Positions 9,901 to 20,452 of a stretch of 50,754 nt of DNA are shown piece after piece; the first letter of the stretch is position 1, and every line of letters starts with the position of its first letter. Source of the DNA: Mesaphorura yosii (lineage: Eukaryota; Arthropoda; Collembola; Poduromorpha; Tullbergiidae); contig WIXG01000480.1 in NCBI GenBank assembly GCA_009869945.1, forward strand, positions 1 to 50,754, in the 5' to 3' direction. The notes under the pieces are model-generated. The model searched no databases. It worked only from the letters and a program-made list of their open reading frames with translations, and was not told the origin of the DNA. The translations under genes were made by a program, and so were the position numbers.

Positions 9901-12120
9901 ATGGGATCCTTCGCTAAACTGGTCGTCTTGCTCTTGCTCGCTCTTGCCGTCGTGGTGGGTGGTCAAAACCTGCCGACGACGTACGAGTACTTCACGGAGG
10001 GCGGAGTGCAGTCGGGGCTCACGGCCGACACGGCGGGCTTCTTCCGGCTCAACGGGAGGGAGCTGCGGATCGTGTCGGGGGCGATCCACTACTTCCGCGT
10101 CCACCCAGCCTACTGGCGAGACCGCCTCCGCAAGCTCCGGGCCACGGGCGCCAACACCGTCGAGACATACGTGCCATGGAACCTCCACGAGCCGGAGCGC
10201 GGCGTCTTCGACTTTGGAGAGGGCGGCCACGACTTTTCCGAGTTCCTCGATGTGCGGCGGTTTGTGGAGTTGGCGCAGGAGGAGGACCTCCTGGTCCTCT
10301 TCCGCCCAGGCCCCTATATCTGCACCGAGTGGGACCTCGGCGGACTCCCCAGGTGAGCTTATCTAACGCAGTCGCCCAACTGAGACAATTACCAATGCAA
10401 TTAGCATATGCTTGTCTGTTGTCTCAGCTGGCTGCTGCGTGACCCCGACATGAAGGTGCGGACCTCCTACCAGCCCTACCTGGACCGAGTCAAGATCTAC
10501 TTGGACGCCCTCCTCCCACAGGTGGTCGACCTCCAGTTCACACGAGGCGGCTCAATCATCGGAATTCAGGTCAGCGCCTCTGCAAACTTAATTCGCCTCC
10601 TCTTCTCCTGTCTCACCTTGCCCCTGTATTGTAGATTGAGAACGAGTACGGCTACTTCTCCGACATTCACACGGACTACCTGGCCTTCATCAAGCAGTGC
10701 TACGACGAAAACGCCTTCGACGAGTCGCTGCCCTTCACCTCCGACGGCATTCGATCCGTGGGCGCCTCGGGCGGACTCCCCGGCGTTCTCCTCACAGCCA
10801 ACTTCCAGTGGGACCCCGTCGAGAACTTCGACCGCCTCCTGGAACTCCAGCCCACCCGCCCCCTCATGGTCACTGAGTACTGGAGCGGCTGGTTCGACCA
10901 CTGGTTCGAGGACCACCACACCATGGCCCCCAACGACTTCGAACGGATCCTCACCACCATCCTCGACACCTACAACGGCTCCGTCAACTTCTACATGTTC
11001 CACGGCGGCACCAACTTCGGCTTCATGGCGGGGGCCAACCACGACGGAAACCCACCCTACTTTGGGGCAGATGTCACCAGCTACGGTCAGTAAATTGACT
11101 TTGTTCTCTGGGTGGTCAGACTGCAGACTTTCCTAACCTGATCTTATTTCTTCAGACTACGACGCTCCGCTCTCGGAGGCGGGCGACTACACCGAAAAGT
11201 ACATGCGTGCCGTCGCCCTCATCGAGCGCTACGCAGTGCCCGCTCTCGCCCGCCCCGCCCTCCCGCCGCAGACGGTGAAGGTGGCCTACCCCGCTCTCCC
11301 CCTTCAGCGCTACCTCACCTACACCGACATCCTTGCCCGTGTCTCCTTCAAGGCGCGCTTCACGCTGGAGAGACCCCAGTCGATGGAGAACCTCGACATG
11401 AACGACGCGAGTGGGCAGAGCTACGGCTTCATCGCCTACAGGAAGGTCCTCAGCGGTCTCCAACCAGGGGCACGGCTCCAGATCCCCCCTGTCAAGGACT
11501 TTGGGGTTCTGCTCATCGACGGCCAGATCGTCCAACCCCTGACCGATGGGGCCAAGGGACCCTCCGACTACTGGATGAACGAGGAGTTGGAGATGGCGCT
11601 AGACTCGGTGGACGGGGAGGGGAGCTACCTGGTGGAAGTGCTCGTGGAGAACATGGGCCGCATCAACATCGGCGACCTCTTCCAGCTGAAGGGCATCCCA
11701 CAGGGCGACATCTCGCTCGACGGAGTGGCGTTGACGGACTTCCAGGTGGTGGCACTCGAGTTCAAGGCGGAGTGGGTGCGGGGGTTGGCCAACTGGCGGC
11801 TCGTCGACGACCCCGCGCACGCACCTCCGATCAGGGCGCCGGCCCTCTTCCAGTCGGAGTTCGAGGTGGTCGGGAGCCCCGCAGACACGTTCCTGGACAT
11901 GCGGAGCTGGCACAAGGGCGTCGTGTTCGTGAACGGGTTCAACGTGGGGCGGTACTTCCGGGTAGGCCCGCAGCAGACGCTCTACGTTCCCGCACCCTTG
12001 CTCCGGCCCGGCACCAACACCGTCACCGTCTTCGAGCAGCTCCAGCCGGGCACGCAAATCCACTTCAGCAGCGTACCCATCCTCGACGACACCCCCACCG
12101 CCCCTGCGAGTCCGCAATGA
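9901..12120 (+). CDS. Secreted GH35 beta-galactosidase, four exons
   Basis: Exons 9901-10352, 10428-10569, 10635-11085, 11156-12120, joined in phase to 669 aa, the usual length for animal GH35. Start chosen at 9901 because it opens a signal peptide ([21 protein letters not shown]). Family blocks in order: [55 protein letters not shown], the acid/base motif IENEYG (about E202), the nucleophile block [13 protein letters not shown] (about E279), [17 protein letters not shown], and C-terminal beta-domains with [11 protein letters not shown]. It hydrolyses terminal beta-galactose from glycans; secretion or lysosomal delivery follows from the signal peptide. All introns are 65-75 bp with consensus ends. 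Coding DNA is strongly GC-rich. AATAAA is 22 bp past the stop. Both catalytic Glu are present, so it is expected to be active. Confidence 0.93.
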
Positions 12121-12141
12121 CAAACTTAAAGCAGGAAATTG

Positions 12142-12147
12142 AATAAA
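12142..12147 (+). terminator. Polyadenylation signal of GH35 gene
   Basis: AATAAA on the plus strand 22 bp after the stop codon. Confidence 0.75.
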
Positions 12148-12979
12148 GCAAGGGAAACGAACTCCAACTCGCACTTAGCAACCCGCCCTAAACTCGACCT
12201 CGCCACTTTTCCGAACAGGCAGATAGGCAGAGGGCAGACCAGCTGGTTCGCTGCTTCACGTTAGGTTAAGTGAGGTGACGGGGGTTGAAACTGACGAGTG
12301 AAATTTACGCCTGCAAAACTTGCAGCAGCAACAAGCGTTGGGCTGCGCACGGTGCATTTGACACGCAAAAGCCAGTTTTGTACATCGTTTACGTACTGTT
12401 GGCTATTCATGGCACCACCAAACTAACTTTTGTTCTCCCAATTCGGCACTGACGCCCAAATTGCGGGTCAGCTTTTCCTCTCGCGGCAATTGTCTGGCTT
12501 CGACGGCGAATGTCCCTTAGTATGGAGATTTGACTTGCCCCACTTTGCCATACCAATAAATGGAATATTTGCATTTTCTAAATTCGTCAAGAAAAATTCG
12601 TGGACAAATTTGGTCATTGGGACACATTCGCGCGAGAACTGAGGAGAAGCCCTCGCACAGCTCAGCTTCGACCCGTCGAAGGAGATGGGCGTGAAATACA
12701 AGTGAATAACGGGTTTCTTGAACCAAATGTGGACTCTGACCGAGGACTTTGACCAAGCACCGCGTGCAACCCACTTGAACTTTGATCGGTTTGTTGTTGT
12801 GTGTGCCAAGCCGTCAAATTCGTATCTTTTGCTTGACAGCTGAGCGTTGGTGTTGTTGCGTATTGAATGCTGGCGATAAACTGGAGCCAGACCGGAGCAT
12901 GCTTCCTTTAAAAATGACCGACGGTCCCAAGCCAGCCATCAATTTCCACCTTGAGCCCCCAACGCCCGTGTTTTAAAAA
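12148..12979. other. Intergenic region upstream of the carboxypeptidase
   Basis: No gene recognised. TTAGGTTAAG near 12264 is another copy of the short telomere-like motif scattered through the window. A TTTAAAAA stretch at about 12906 could serve as a TATA element for the carboxypeptidase. Confidence 0.35.
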
Positions 12980-14431
12980 ATGTCTCATAAACCAAAAATC
13001 CCGGCCTTTGCCTTTGTCTCGCTGGTCGGTCTCATCACGACCGCTGCTGCGGTGCCCGCCCCCCTTCCCGCCTCCCGGATCTCGTACGCAGGCTACAAAG
13101 TCTTCCGGATCACGCCGTCCAAACCGGAGCAGGAGACCCTCCTGTGGGAGCTAGAAGCCCAGGGCTTCCAATTCTGGTCGGGGCCCAACAGCGTGGGGCA
13201 CCAATCGGACGTCCTCTTCCCACCCCACACGCAGGGCGACATCCTGAACGGCCTCCTTGCCCACCGCCAGCAGGGCCTCGCCATCGTCGAGCACATAGCC
13301 GACGTCGGTGCTGTCATCGCGGAGGAGGCGACCGGATTCCAGGATTCTCGGGCAGCCGCGCTTGATTTTAACTTTGCCCAGTACCACTCCGTCGCGGACG
13401 CCCACGCGTTCCTCGACGAGCTCGCGGTGAACCACTCGGCGATCGCGAGCATCATGTCACTCGGCAGAAGCTTCGAGGGCCGCGACCTGAAGCTGATGCG
13501 GATTTCCAAGGGCGGAGGAGGGGCAAAGTCCGCCATCTGGTTCGACTCGAGTGAGTTGTTCAGGAATTTTTGTCTTTCCCCGTAAAAAAAAAAGGGATTT
13601 TTTGCACTTTTTGGCGGTTTTCCCCCCATAAAAACCGGATTTTCGGCTAATTTCCGTAAAATTTTTTAATTTCTTGGGAAAATTGCAGACATCCACGCCC
13701 GCGAGTGGATCACGTCCGCCGTGTCGCTGTACGTCGTCTACGAGCTCCTAACATCGACTGACCCCGTCGTTCAGAGATGGACGGAGGACTTCGACTGGTA
13801 CATACTGCCCCACCACAACCCGGACGGCTTCGAGTACGCACGCACGACGGACCGCCTCTGGCGGAAGACCCGGTCGACGACGTCGTCCCCGCTCGGCTGC
13901 CGGGGTGCGGATGCGAATCGAAACTGGGACTTCCACTTCCTCGGCGGTGGTTCGTCGACGGACCCGTGCGACTACCAATTTTACGCGGGTCTCCACGCCT
14001 TCTCCGAGGCAGAAACGAAGGCGGCGTCGGATTTCCAGACCGAGCTTGGGGGGAGGCTCAAATTTGTGCTCTCCCTGCACTCGTACGGGCAGTTCATTTG
14101 TATACCCTACGGAGTCCCAGGGGTTCCCTTCCCCCCGCACGAGGAGCACATGCGGATCGGGCGCCTCGCCGCGGCGGCGATCGCGGAGCGGCATGGGACG
14201 CCCTTCGCCCCGGGGAACACGATCGACCTCGTCGGCTACGTCGCGTCGGGCGGTTCCGTTGACTGGGCCGCGGGAGTCCGGAACGTTCCGCTCGTCTACA
14301 CGTTCGAGATGCGCGACCGGGGGGCCTACGGGTTCCTGCTCCCCGCCAACCAAATCGTCCCCTCAGCACTCGAGTTCATGGACGGACTCGCGGTGCTGAT
14401 CAGAGAGCTCAAGAGTTTGTTGGCTGCTTAA
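12980..14431 (+). CDS. Secreted M14A metallocarboxypeptidase (A type), two exons
   Basis: Exon 1 12980-13550, intron 13551-13688 (138 bp, GTGAGT ... TTGCAG), exon 2 13689-14431; 437 aa including signal peptide and activation propeptide, the normal size for a pro-carboxypeptidase. The propeptide (YKVFRITPSKPEQETLL) precedes the enzyme. Zinc ligands: HAREW (about H193/E196) and LSLHSYGQF (about H321). Substrate carboxylate binding: NPDGFEYAR, ANRNWDFHF. Catalytic Glu in YTFEMRD (about E397), followed by GAYGFLLP. The S1' specificity position in SGGSVDWA is Val, not Asp, so an A-type (aliphatic/aromatic) preference is inferred rather than B-type (basic). A digestive or secreted processing enzyme is likely. 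The intron lies immediately before the zinc-binding motif. Confidence 0.92.
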
Positions 14432-14477
14432 TTATTCACTGTATGGTGGTACATAAAGCATACTTCGGTGCTTCGGC

Positions 14478-14483
14478 ATTAAA
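14478..14483 (+). terminator. Possible variant polyadenylation signal
   Basis: ATTAAA 47 bp past the carboxypeptidase stop; no canonical AATAAA was found nearer. Confidence 0.35.
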
Positions 14484-15389
14484 TTAAATCCCGACTATTA
14501 AATATTAAATTTAATTATTTTTAAACTAACACGAGTCATTCACAAACTACAAACACGAGCCGAGGCCCGACAACTTTGGAACCTTCGTTCTCCCACGCCC
14601 CACAAGACCGCACCTTCGGACCTGTTAATCGTGTAGTACTTAATTAGTACTGTTTACGATATTCTTTGCAGAGTGCGGAAATGTGGGGTTTGGGAGATAC
14701 ATGAGGTCAAAGTCGGGTCATCGGCCATTTTGCCACTTCCGGTTCTATGATGACCATGTCAAGTGAGGTGTCGTTGGAAAGCTAAGGGCATGGGTCTTCA
14801 TATATAGCAAAAACCACCCTTCCACTTCCATCCGGAAGCCAGTTATTGGCTTCCAAAGTTGGAACTTTTACATATGCTAAAATGCACAGCCCACCAAATT
14901 CTCGTAAATACCCCACTGTGCGATGGAGTCGGGGCCTGCAATCCAAAATGAGGGCCTTCGGCGTCACGCGTCTTCGCCCCGACTCCTTTCAACCTTTAGA
15001 ATATGTAGTCCACAAATTTGTACTTTTATCGCAGTTAATTAATTAAAACCCGGCTGTTGCAGTTAATTACGGTGAGGGCAGGTTTTGCCCTAGAAAATTG
15101 ATACCCACCTTGCTTCGTTTTTTATTCGACTTTGACAACGTAGCACTATGCGATGCACCAGGTTCGTTACATAATCATAACGTTGCATAATCACTACTCA
15201 CGGCGCGACGAATGCTGATTTCCGCAATTCGAAATCCAAGCCGAACGCGCTCGGCCGGTGGGCATGCAGTAACTTTTTATTCCAACGACCGAGCCAGACG
15301 TGATTTACGACCACGACCGGCGACTTGCCCGATCGTCCTTGACACAAAGCTGCAAGTGCTACAAAAATGGAATAAATGCGGGGTGACCT
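14484..15389. other. Intergenic; possible transposon remnant at about 14690-14960
   Basis: Holds a small hairpin (GGAAGCCA / TGGCTTCC at 14834-14841 and 14847-14854, 5-nt loop). A stretch with GTGTCGTTGGAAAGC resembles the ATCATTGGAAAGC segment in the terminal repeat of the transposon at 49.1 kb, so it may be a decayed element. No gene recognised. Confidence 0.35.
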
Positions 15390-15659
15390 TTATTCTTCGC
15401 ACAACACTCCGCGAGAGAGCAGCAGCTCTGCCACGCCGACGCTGATCGGGTCCGGGCTTTTAGCTTTCGTACTGATGCTTTTCCCCTCTGGCTCGTCCAC
15501 AATTTTCGCGAAGGTCATGCTCCGGTCGTTGTTCATAAAAGAGCAACGCTCTGGGATCCCTTCCAAGGTAGCCTTCTCCCTGCTGATGAGGTACTGGAAA
15601 TGAGGGTGGTAAACCCTGTGGTCGAGGTCGGAAAGGGGATCGTAAACCGCCGTCATCAT
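15390..15659 (-). CDS. Small hypothetical protein, possibly last exon of an unresolved gene
   Basis: Open frame of 89 codons from an ATG at 15659 to a TAA that lies inside an AATAAA hexamer. The peptide (MMTAVYDPLSDLDHRVYHPH..., YLISREKATLEGIPERC, ...GVAELLLSRGVLCEE) has protein-like composition but no family I recognise. A TTTATAG element lies about 35 bp upstream of the ATG. Further minus-strand open stretches just upstream (15807-16031, Cys-containing, after an acceptor-like TTGCAG; and about 15715-15790) suggest a multi-exon small secreted protein, but the exons could not be joined in phase. Treat both start and extent as uncertain. Confidence 0.35.
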   Translation of the reverse strand: MMTAVYDPLSDLDHRVYHPHFQYLISREKATLEGIPERCSFMNNDRSMTFAKIVDEPEGKSISTKAKSPDPISVGVAELLLSRGVLCEE

Positions 15660-16150
15660 GGGGACCAGCGCCAGTCAGAAGCTGCAGCTATAAAATATTA
15701 TGGAAACCACTTGAAAGTGACGGCGTATGGCTTCAACATGGGGAATCCTGTGCTTGCACCCGCCCCAAACAGTCCTCGATCCACTAAAAGAGAAGCACGC
15801 AGCGGATTAAAATACATGATGAATTAGCATCAACCGGCATGCATCGAAGGCATTCGTGCACTCGACAAGTGGGAGCGCCAACTGAGGCAGCTGCTGGTCG
15901 AGTGTGGCGTTTGAAGTCTCTGACGCAGCTGCTCCGCACTCGGCGAACGTGCTCTCCAGAAATTCGTACCCTCTCAAGAGCTCAAGTACAAGCAGGCTGC
16001 TGCAAACCCGAAGAAGAATGAGCTCCTGCAATCACAAAAGTGATGAGGCGCAATAAAGGCCAAAGCTCATAAACACACGCATTCGTTCTTGTCATACGAG
16101 CAGCGACTAGGAAGCTCATGCTCCGGCAACGTAACCTGACCAACCCAACC

Positions 16151-17101
16151 ATGGAGAATTACGGAGCCCCGTTCTTACTCTTTTGTGTGGCACTCGCAAT
16201 CTGTGCACCTGCAGCTGGCGCGGGGGAACTGATGCTCGTTCGGGCCTCCGCCTCGCTCCCCGTCGCCCTGGACAACATCCGGGCGGTTTACGACGGCCAG
16301 GACGCGGTCTACCTCGTCGGCGGGCAGGGCACGGGCGGCCTCCACGAGAACATCGTCAGGTACTGCCTCGGAACCGACACGGTGGAAGTGCTCGGCCCCT
16401 TCGTCGCAAAGGCCTCCGGAGCAGCCACTTTCTACGACGGAGACGTCTTCTACGTCGACGGCTCGGGCTCCGACTTCCAAATACACCGCTTCTCGACGGC
16501 CAGCCGCAACTCGAGCCTCGTCGCCGCACTCCCCTTCACCTTCCACCTCAAAGCACACGCCTGGGACGAGGAAGCGAAGCGGCTCTTCTTGTTCGGAGGC
16601 CTGAATGGCAGCTGGAGCGTGGACTCCATTCTCGGCTTTAGCCCCGCCGAGACCCGGGTGGAGGAGGTCGGCCAGCTTCCCGACCTGTTAAGCACCCCGG
16701 CCGCAGTGGTCGACGCGGGCGGGTCAGCTGTGTACATCTTTGACGGCTGGAGCACCAACGTGCTGCGATACCGGCCCGACCAGGGGGACGTGGGCACGCT
16801 CCCGGACCAGCTCCCCTCCAGAATGGTGTGGCCCTGCGCCGCCCTGGGCGCCAACCGCCGTGCGTTCATGTTTGGAGGCGACGGCTGGTTCCGCTTCGAC
16901 GCGGTGAGTGGAGTGGCGGAGGAAGTCGAGGTGAAGGGGTGGGGCGGGGCGGATATCAACGCGGCGGCCTGTGTGTACGTGCCCAAGCTGGAGCGGATCT
17001 ACGTCTTCGGTGGCAAGGGACACTACAACGGAACGGCGCACGACTTCAGACACGAAATTGCCTACATCGAGTTGGGAACGGCGAAAGCGTCCTTCTTATG
17101 A
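16151..17101 (+). CDS. Secreted kelch-type beta-propeller protein
   Basis: Single exon, 316 aa. Start at 16151 chosen because it opens a signal peptide (MENYGAPFLLFCVALAICAP) with good Kozak context (ACCATGG); an ATG 33 bp upstream is in frame. The mature protein is built of kelch-like blades with double-Gly strands: AVYDGQDAVYLVGG, ATFYDGDVFYVDG, LFLFGGLNGSW, AVYIFDGWSTNVLRY, RAFMFGGDGWFRF, RIYVFGGKGHYNG. It ends shortly after FRHEIAYIEL with no membrane segment, so it should be soluble. The blade order and closing block closely parallel the ectodomain of the kelch receptor kinase at 30462-33057 ([10 protein letters not shown]), indicating paralogy. Function unknown; a soluble ligand, binding partner or decoy of that receptor is an inference. 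GC-rich coding DNA, unlike the AT-richer receptor. Confidence 0.8.
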   Translation: MENYGAPFLLFCVALAICAPAAGAGELMLVRASASLPVALDNIRAVYDGQDAVYLVGGQGTGGLHENIVRYCLGTDTVEVLGPFVAKASGAATFYDGDVFYVDGSGSDFQIHRFSTASRNSSLVAALPFTFHLKAHAWDEEAKRLFLFGGLNGSWSVDSILGFSPAETRVEEVGQLPDLLSTPAAVVDAGGSAVYIFDGWSTNVLRYRPDQGDVGTLPDQLPSRMVWPCAALGANRRAFMFGGDGWFRFDAVSGVAEEVEVKGWGGADINAAACVYVPKLERIYVFGGKGHYNGTAHDFRHEIAYIELGTAKASFL

Positions 17102-17145
17102 ATCTGCTCCCTTAATTGTGTTTCAACCCTACTTTGGTTCTGCTA

Positions 17146-17151
17146 AATAAA
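17146..17151 (+). terminator. Polyadenylation signal of the secreted kelch gene
   Basis: AATAAA 45 bp after the stop codon. Confidence 0.7.
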
Positions 17152-17474
17152 TACATATATACACGTCGATGACGCACGTGTGTCGAGTCGCAACGCGAGG
17201 AGTTGCGCCTCGAGGCTCCGCCACGAAGGAGTTCCGTGTCCGAGTGCGCCCGGTGTCTCATCTCCACCTCTCCAGACTCGTGATCCTCCTCCTCGTCTCC
17301 CTCTTCACCGATCTCGAAATCCCCTGCGTTACACGCGTTTTCAATTCTCGCTGCCTTCACTCCGGCATCTCGACCGACGTGAGCAAGATCCGAAGGCGAG
17401 CGTGCAGCCAGAACACCGCTCGTATTCGGTGATTCGCTCCTCAAGCACGGCCACCAGGGCAAGTCGCAGCCGTT

Positions 17475-17522
17475 TCACTCCCTCAGCTCGCATTCAACCC
17501 GACTTCATTCCCGTATTTCATT
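17475..17522 (+). repeat. 48-bp dispersed repeat, copy 1
   Basis: Matches 41346-41393 at 45 of 48 positions by eye (TCACTCCCTCAGCTCGC... to ...CGTATTTCATT). Flanks are unrelated. Possibly a fragment of a dispersed element. Confidence 0.65.
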
Positions 17523-17697
17523 GGTCATCGTACGAGACGCAGAAATTCAGTCTCGTCATCTCTGCAACAACGTGGGGAATGTCGGGGCTCAAGGACGACT
17601 AGGGGTAGTACTAGCCAACCATTGTTTTGCTTTAGAGGTGCCGAGTCCGTCGAGTTGCCGAGAAGTCGAGCGACTAGCCAACCACCCTTGTGCTATG

Positions 17698-17870
17698 TTG
17701 TCCAACTTGCTCGACCAGCTCGGCTGCTCAGTCGCTCGACTGTAATGAAGAAGATGGCACTCTATCTTATCCAACATGCTCGGCTGCTCGGTCGCTCAAC
17801 TGTTACAGGGATAATGGCGCTCTAACTTGTCCATCTTGCTTGACCACCTTGGCGGCTCGGTCGTTCATAA
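17698..17870 (+). repeat. Degenerate tandem repeat, about 60-65 bp units
   Basis: Three decayed units share the order TGTCCAACTTGCTCGACCA / CTCGGCTGCTCGGTCGCTC / AACTGTTACAG...ATGGC. The rest of 17152-18460 contains no recognised gene, apart from a short interrupted frame at 17956-18085 discussed under rejected items. Confidence 0.5.
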
Positions 17871-18460
17871 TTTCAACAAAATTGCCCATGTTTGTCAACA
17901 AACTTCACACCTCGCGGTGGGACGTTGAGGCGAGCGGTGAGTGTCAATTTTCCAGATGAGTGACCGTTTCACAGCCGAAACTACAGCTGAATTCGAGGCG
18001 AAAATTGCGGAGGTTTGTAGCGTCGCCCTCAAAGTATGAGAAGACCTCCATCATGATCTGCAGTGCAGCATGACAAGAATTAAGGTAAAAAAAATCCACG
18101 CGAGTTTATCACTAAAAGTAAAACTGGCATTTCTGGATCGGGAGATTACAGGTTAATATTTGACTTACGTGTTCGAGAAGAAGCGGATGTCTCTGGTCCT
18201 TAGTATGAGGAGAGCTTCTGGTATTCTCCGACTCCATGCTTGGATTTGTTTGATTATCTTGACTCAAAGGACCGATTTAGTAACAAATAACTAAGCTCTT
18301 GTGTCACCTGACTGTGAGTGAGATGAATAACAAAAGACAAAAACCAGCAGAGTTTTCATTCGCAGTACAAATCAAGTCAAATTAAGTCAACGATGGAACG
18401 AAGAAAGAAAGAATGTCCCTGTATCTGTGTTTGAATTATGCAATACAATAAATTTATCTA

Positions 18461-18466
18461 TTTATT
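18461..18466 (-). terminator. Polyadenylation signal of the lectin-VWA gene
   Basis: AATAAA on the minus strand 40 bp past the stop codon. Confidence 0.65.
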
Positions 18467-18505
18467 CCAATACAAAATAATCATTTCAACCATTTAACAA
18501 TCAAT

Positions 18506-19704
18506 TCAAGGATTTGGAGGAGTCCATGGGGCACAAACACGCACGCAGACTGGCGCAATGACCTGAATCAACTCGTCGAAGGTGGCTACGGTGTACCTAT
18601 TGCCAGGATCTCCATTCGCAATCGTCAACAACTCCGCTTGGTCGATGCCTGAGCCAATGCCGACGCTGAAGGAGCGAATACCTGCAGCAGCCGCTCTCGC
18701 TGCTGCCGCGGCTGTCAAGGCGGGATTGTCCGATTGGCCGTCTGTGAGCACGACGAGTTTGCGGGGAATGTCAGTCGGTTGGAGGACGAGCATGGCGACA
18801 GCCTGATCAATAGCCAAGTTGGTCGCCGTGCTACTGGCGGGCTGCGCTGCAGCTCTGATGGTGTCATTGATTTGGGTTGCGCTGAGTCTATTGTCCAGGT
18901 CGAAGATGACTTGGGACGAGGAAGAGTAGACGATGTACGAGACACGACTCGGGCTGTCAAACGCGCTTGCTAGGAGGGCCGAGAAATGTTTACCAAGGAC
19001 AAAGTCAGGAGCGGCGATGGAACTTGAGCCGTCGAGGACGATGACGAGGTTGTTCTCACGCTTGCAGGGTACTGGAGTGTCATTCCTGTGGGGGGGCACT
19101 TCGCAGATGTAGAAATTTTCCTCCTTATCGTCCTTATCGTCTGCTATCATTCGCCAGTAGTAATTGAACCGGTCCACGCTGCGGAAGGCGACACGAGCCG
19201 TTGGAGGTACGAAATCTGGTTCCTCACCGCCTTCCCAGTTTGTGTACTCGAAAGGCTTTCCGGTGGAGCTCCAACGCCAGACACGAGCGACAGAGTCGTA
19301 GGCTCCGGAGGTCCAAAGGTTTTGTTCGTGGAGGTAAGGATTTGAGCTCTGAATCAGGTTGTGGAGCGTGGCGTCTTCTTCTTGTGACTCAATGCTGACG
19401 AGATCACCCTCTCCACCGGTATACTCCCGACATTCCCTCTCAGCAGCCGACCAACTTGCCTAAACGCAAAGCGGGAAGTTATAATTTAATCTTACAGAGT
19501 GAGAATGGGGCGCATCTGAGTCATTCAATGTTTCATTACCCTGTGAGAGCTTCCGTAGTAGTGCGTCTCCTCGGCGTGAAACCCAACCCCACCACCGAGG
19601 TATGCCAACCCTTCGTATGATTTTGGTAGATTTGGCACTGCAGCACCATTGGTCACTGCGAGCACCGCCGATATGAGAGTGAAGAAGATTTTCGTGAATT
19701 TCAT
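18506..19704 (-). CDS. Secreted C-type lectin + von Willebrand A protein, two exons
   Basis: Exon 1 19704-19540, intron 19460-19539 (80 bp, AGG|GTAATG ... GTTTAG), exon 2 19459-18506; 372 aa. A signal peptide (MKFTKIFFTLISAVLAVTNG) is followed by a C-type lectin domain (about 35-160: HYYGSSHRASWSAAERECR, LVSIESQEEDATLHNLI, LWTSGAYDS, FEYTNWEGGEEPDF, NFYICEV) and a VWA domain (about 165-365: NLVIVLDGSSSI, SSTATNLAIDQA, KLVVLTDGQSDNP). The VWA metal site (DxSxS, Thr, Asp) is complete. The usual EPN/WND calcium-sugar residues are not evident in the lectin part. Extracellular recognition or adhesion, perhaps immune, is the plausible role. Has its own TATA box and AATAAA. The lectin-then-VWA order is uncommon to my knowledge. 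Confidence 0.85.
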
Positions 19705-19792
19705 CTTGAAGGCAGAGACAGAGGCTTGTTCTTATCGAACTTTCCTGAATGATTTCGAACATTGACTTGACCATTCTGATCAAAAGGTTTCC

Positions 19793-19800
19793 TATTTATA
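19793..19800 (-). promoter_or_regulatory. TATA box of the lectin-VWA gene
   Basis: TATAAATA on the minus strand, 89 bp upstream of the ATG at 19704. Confidence 0.65.
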
Positions 19801-20444
19801 GCCAAACTCATCAAAACTTAGAGCTGAAATCATGAAATCGAGCCTGCGTTGTCGTCAGCCTATCAGCGTCAATCAGTCCCTTCACAGACAATTCAAAACC
19901 TCAGAGCCTGCCAATCAAATTCGCAATTCTCCATTCATTCTCTGGAGTAGTAGTGGATCGTTGGTCGTTCAAGGTCCATTCAAGCTAATCATTTCACTCG
20001 TACCACTTGACTTGTTTACTTGGGAAACCAGAAATAGAAGTCACAGCGACTGCACTCTGAGTTGTGAGCCTAAGCGTCAGAGCAGCATGAAGATAAGGAA
20101 AGTGGCCTTCAAACGATTCAAACTCAACAACGTACTTGACTCGTGAGAATCAAAAGAGGACGAGACCAGGACGGTAGGTGACAAATGAGCCTGATAACTA
20201 ACTCAAACGTGCGTCACTTCATTTCAATTGCACTTGCAGTGTTTGAACTGCAATATCTGCAAAGCCTGGCCTGCTGTTTGGAGTTCAAGTGCAACGTGAC
20301 TTGTGAGTCTGATCAGTGGGTCACATCAATTCCGAGGAATCACGTCAATGAGTCCACGTCCACTCGTCTCGTCTGGCCTATCGGCACGTGGCAGGTAGCA
20401 AGGCGAGTCGCTTTTCCCACGAAACCGGAATTCTGTTTTCGAAG
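19801..20444. other. Intergenic, nothing recognised
   Basis: Repetitive-looking TCAA-rich text, no gene or promoter beyond the TATA box already listed. Confidence 0.35.
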
Positions 20445-20452
20445 TTCTCGTG

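Noticed and set aside
17956..18085. Short plus-strand frame MSDRFTAETTAEFEAK... after an acceptor-like CAG
   Set aside because: Only about 45 codons with an in-frame TGA before a GTAAAA donor; no family and no neighbouring exon.
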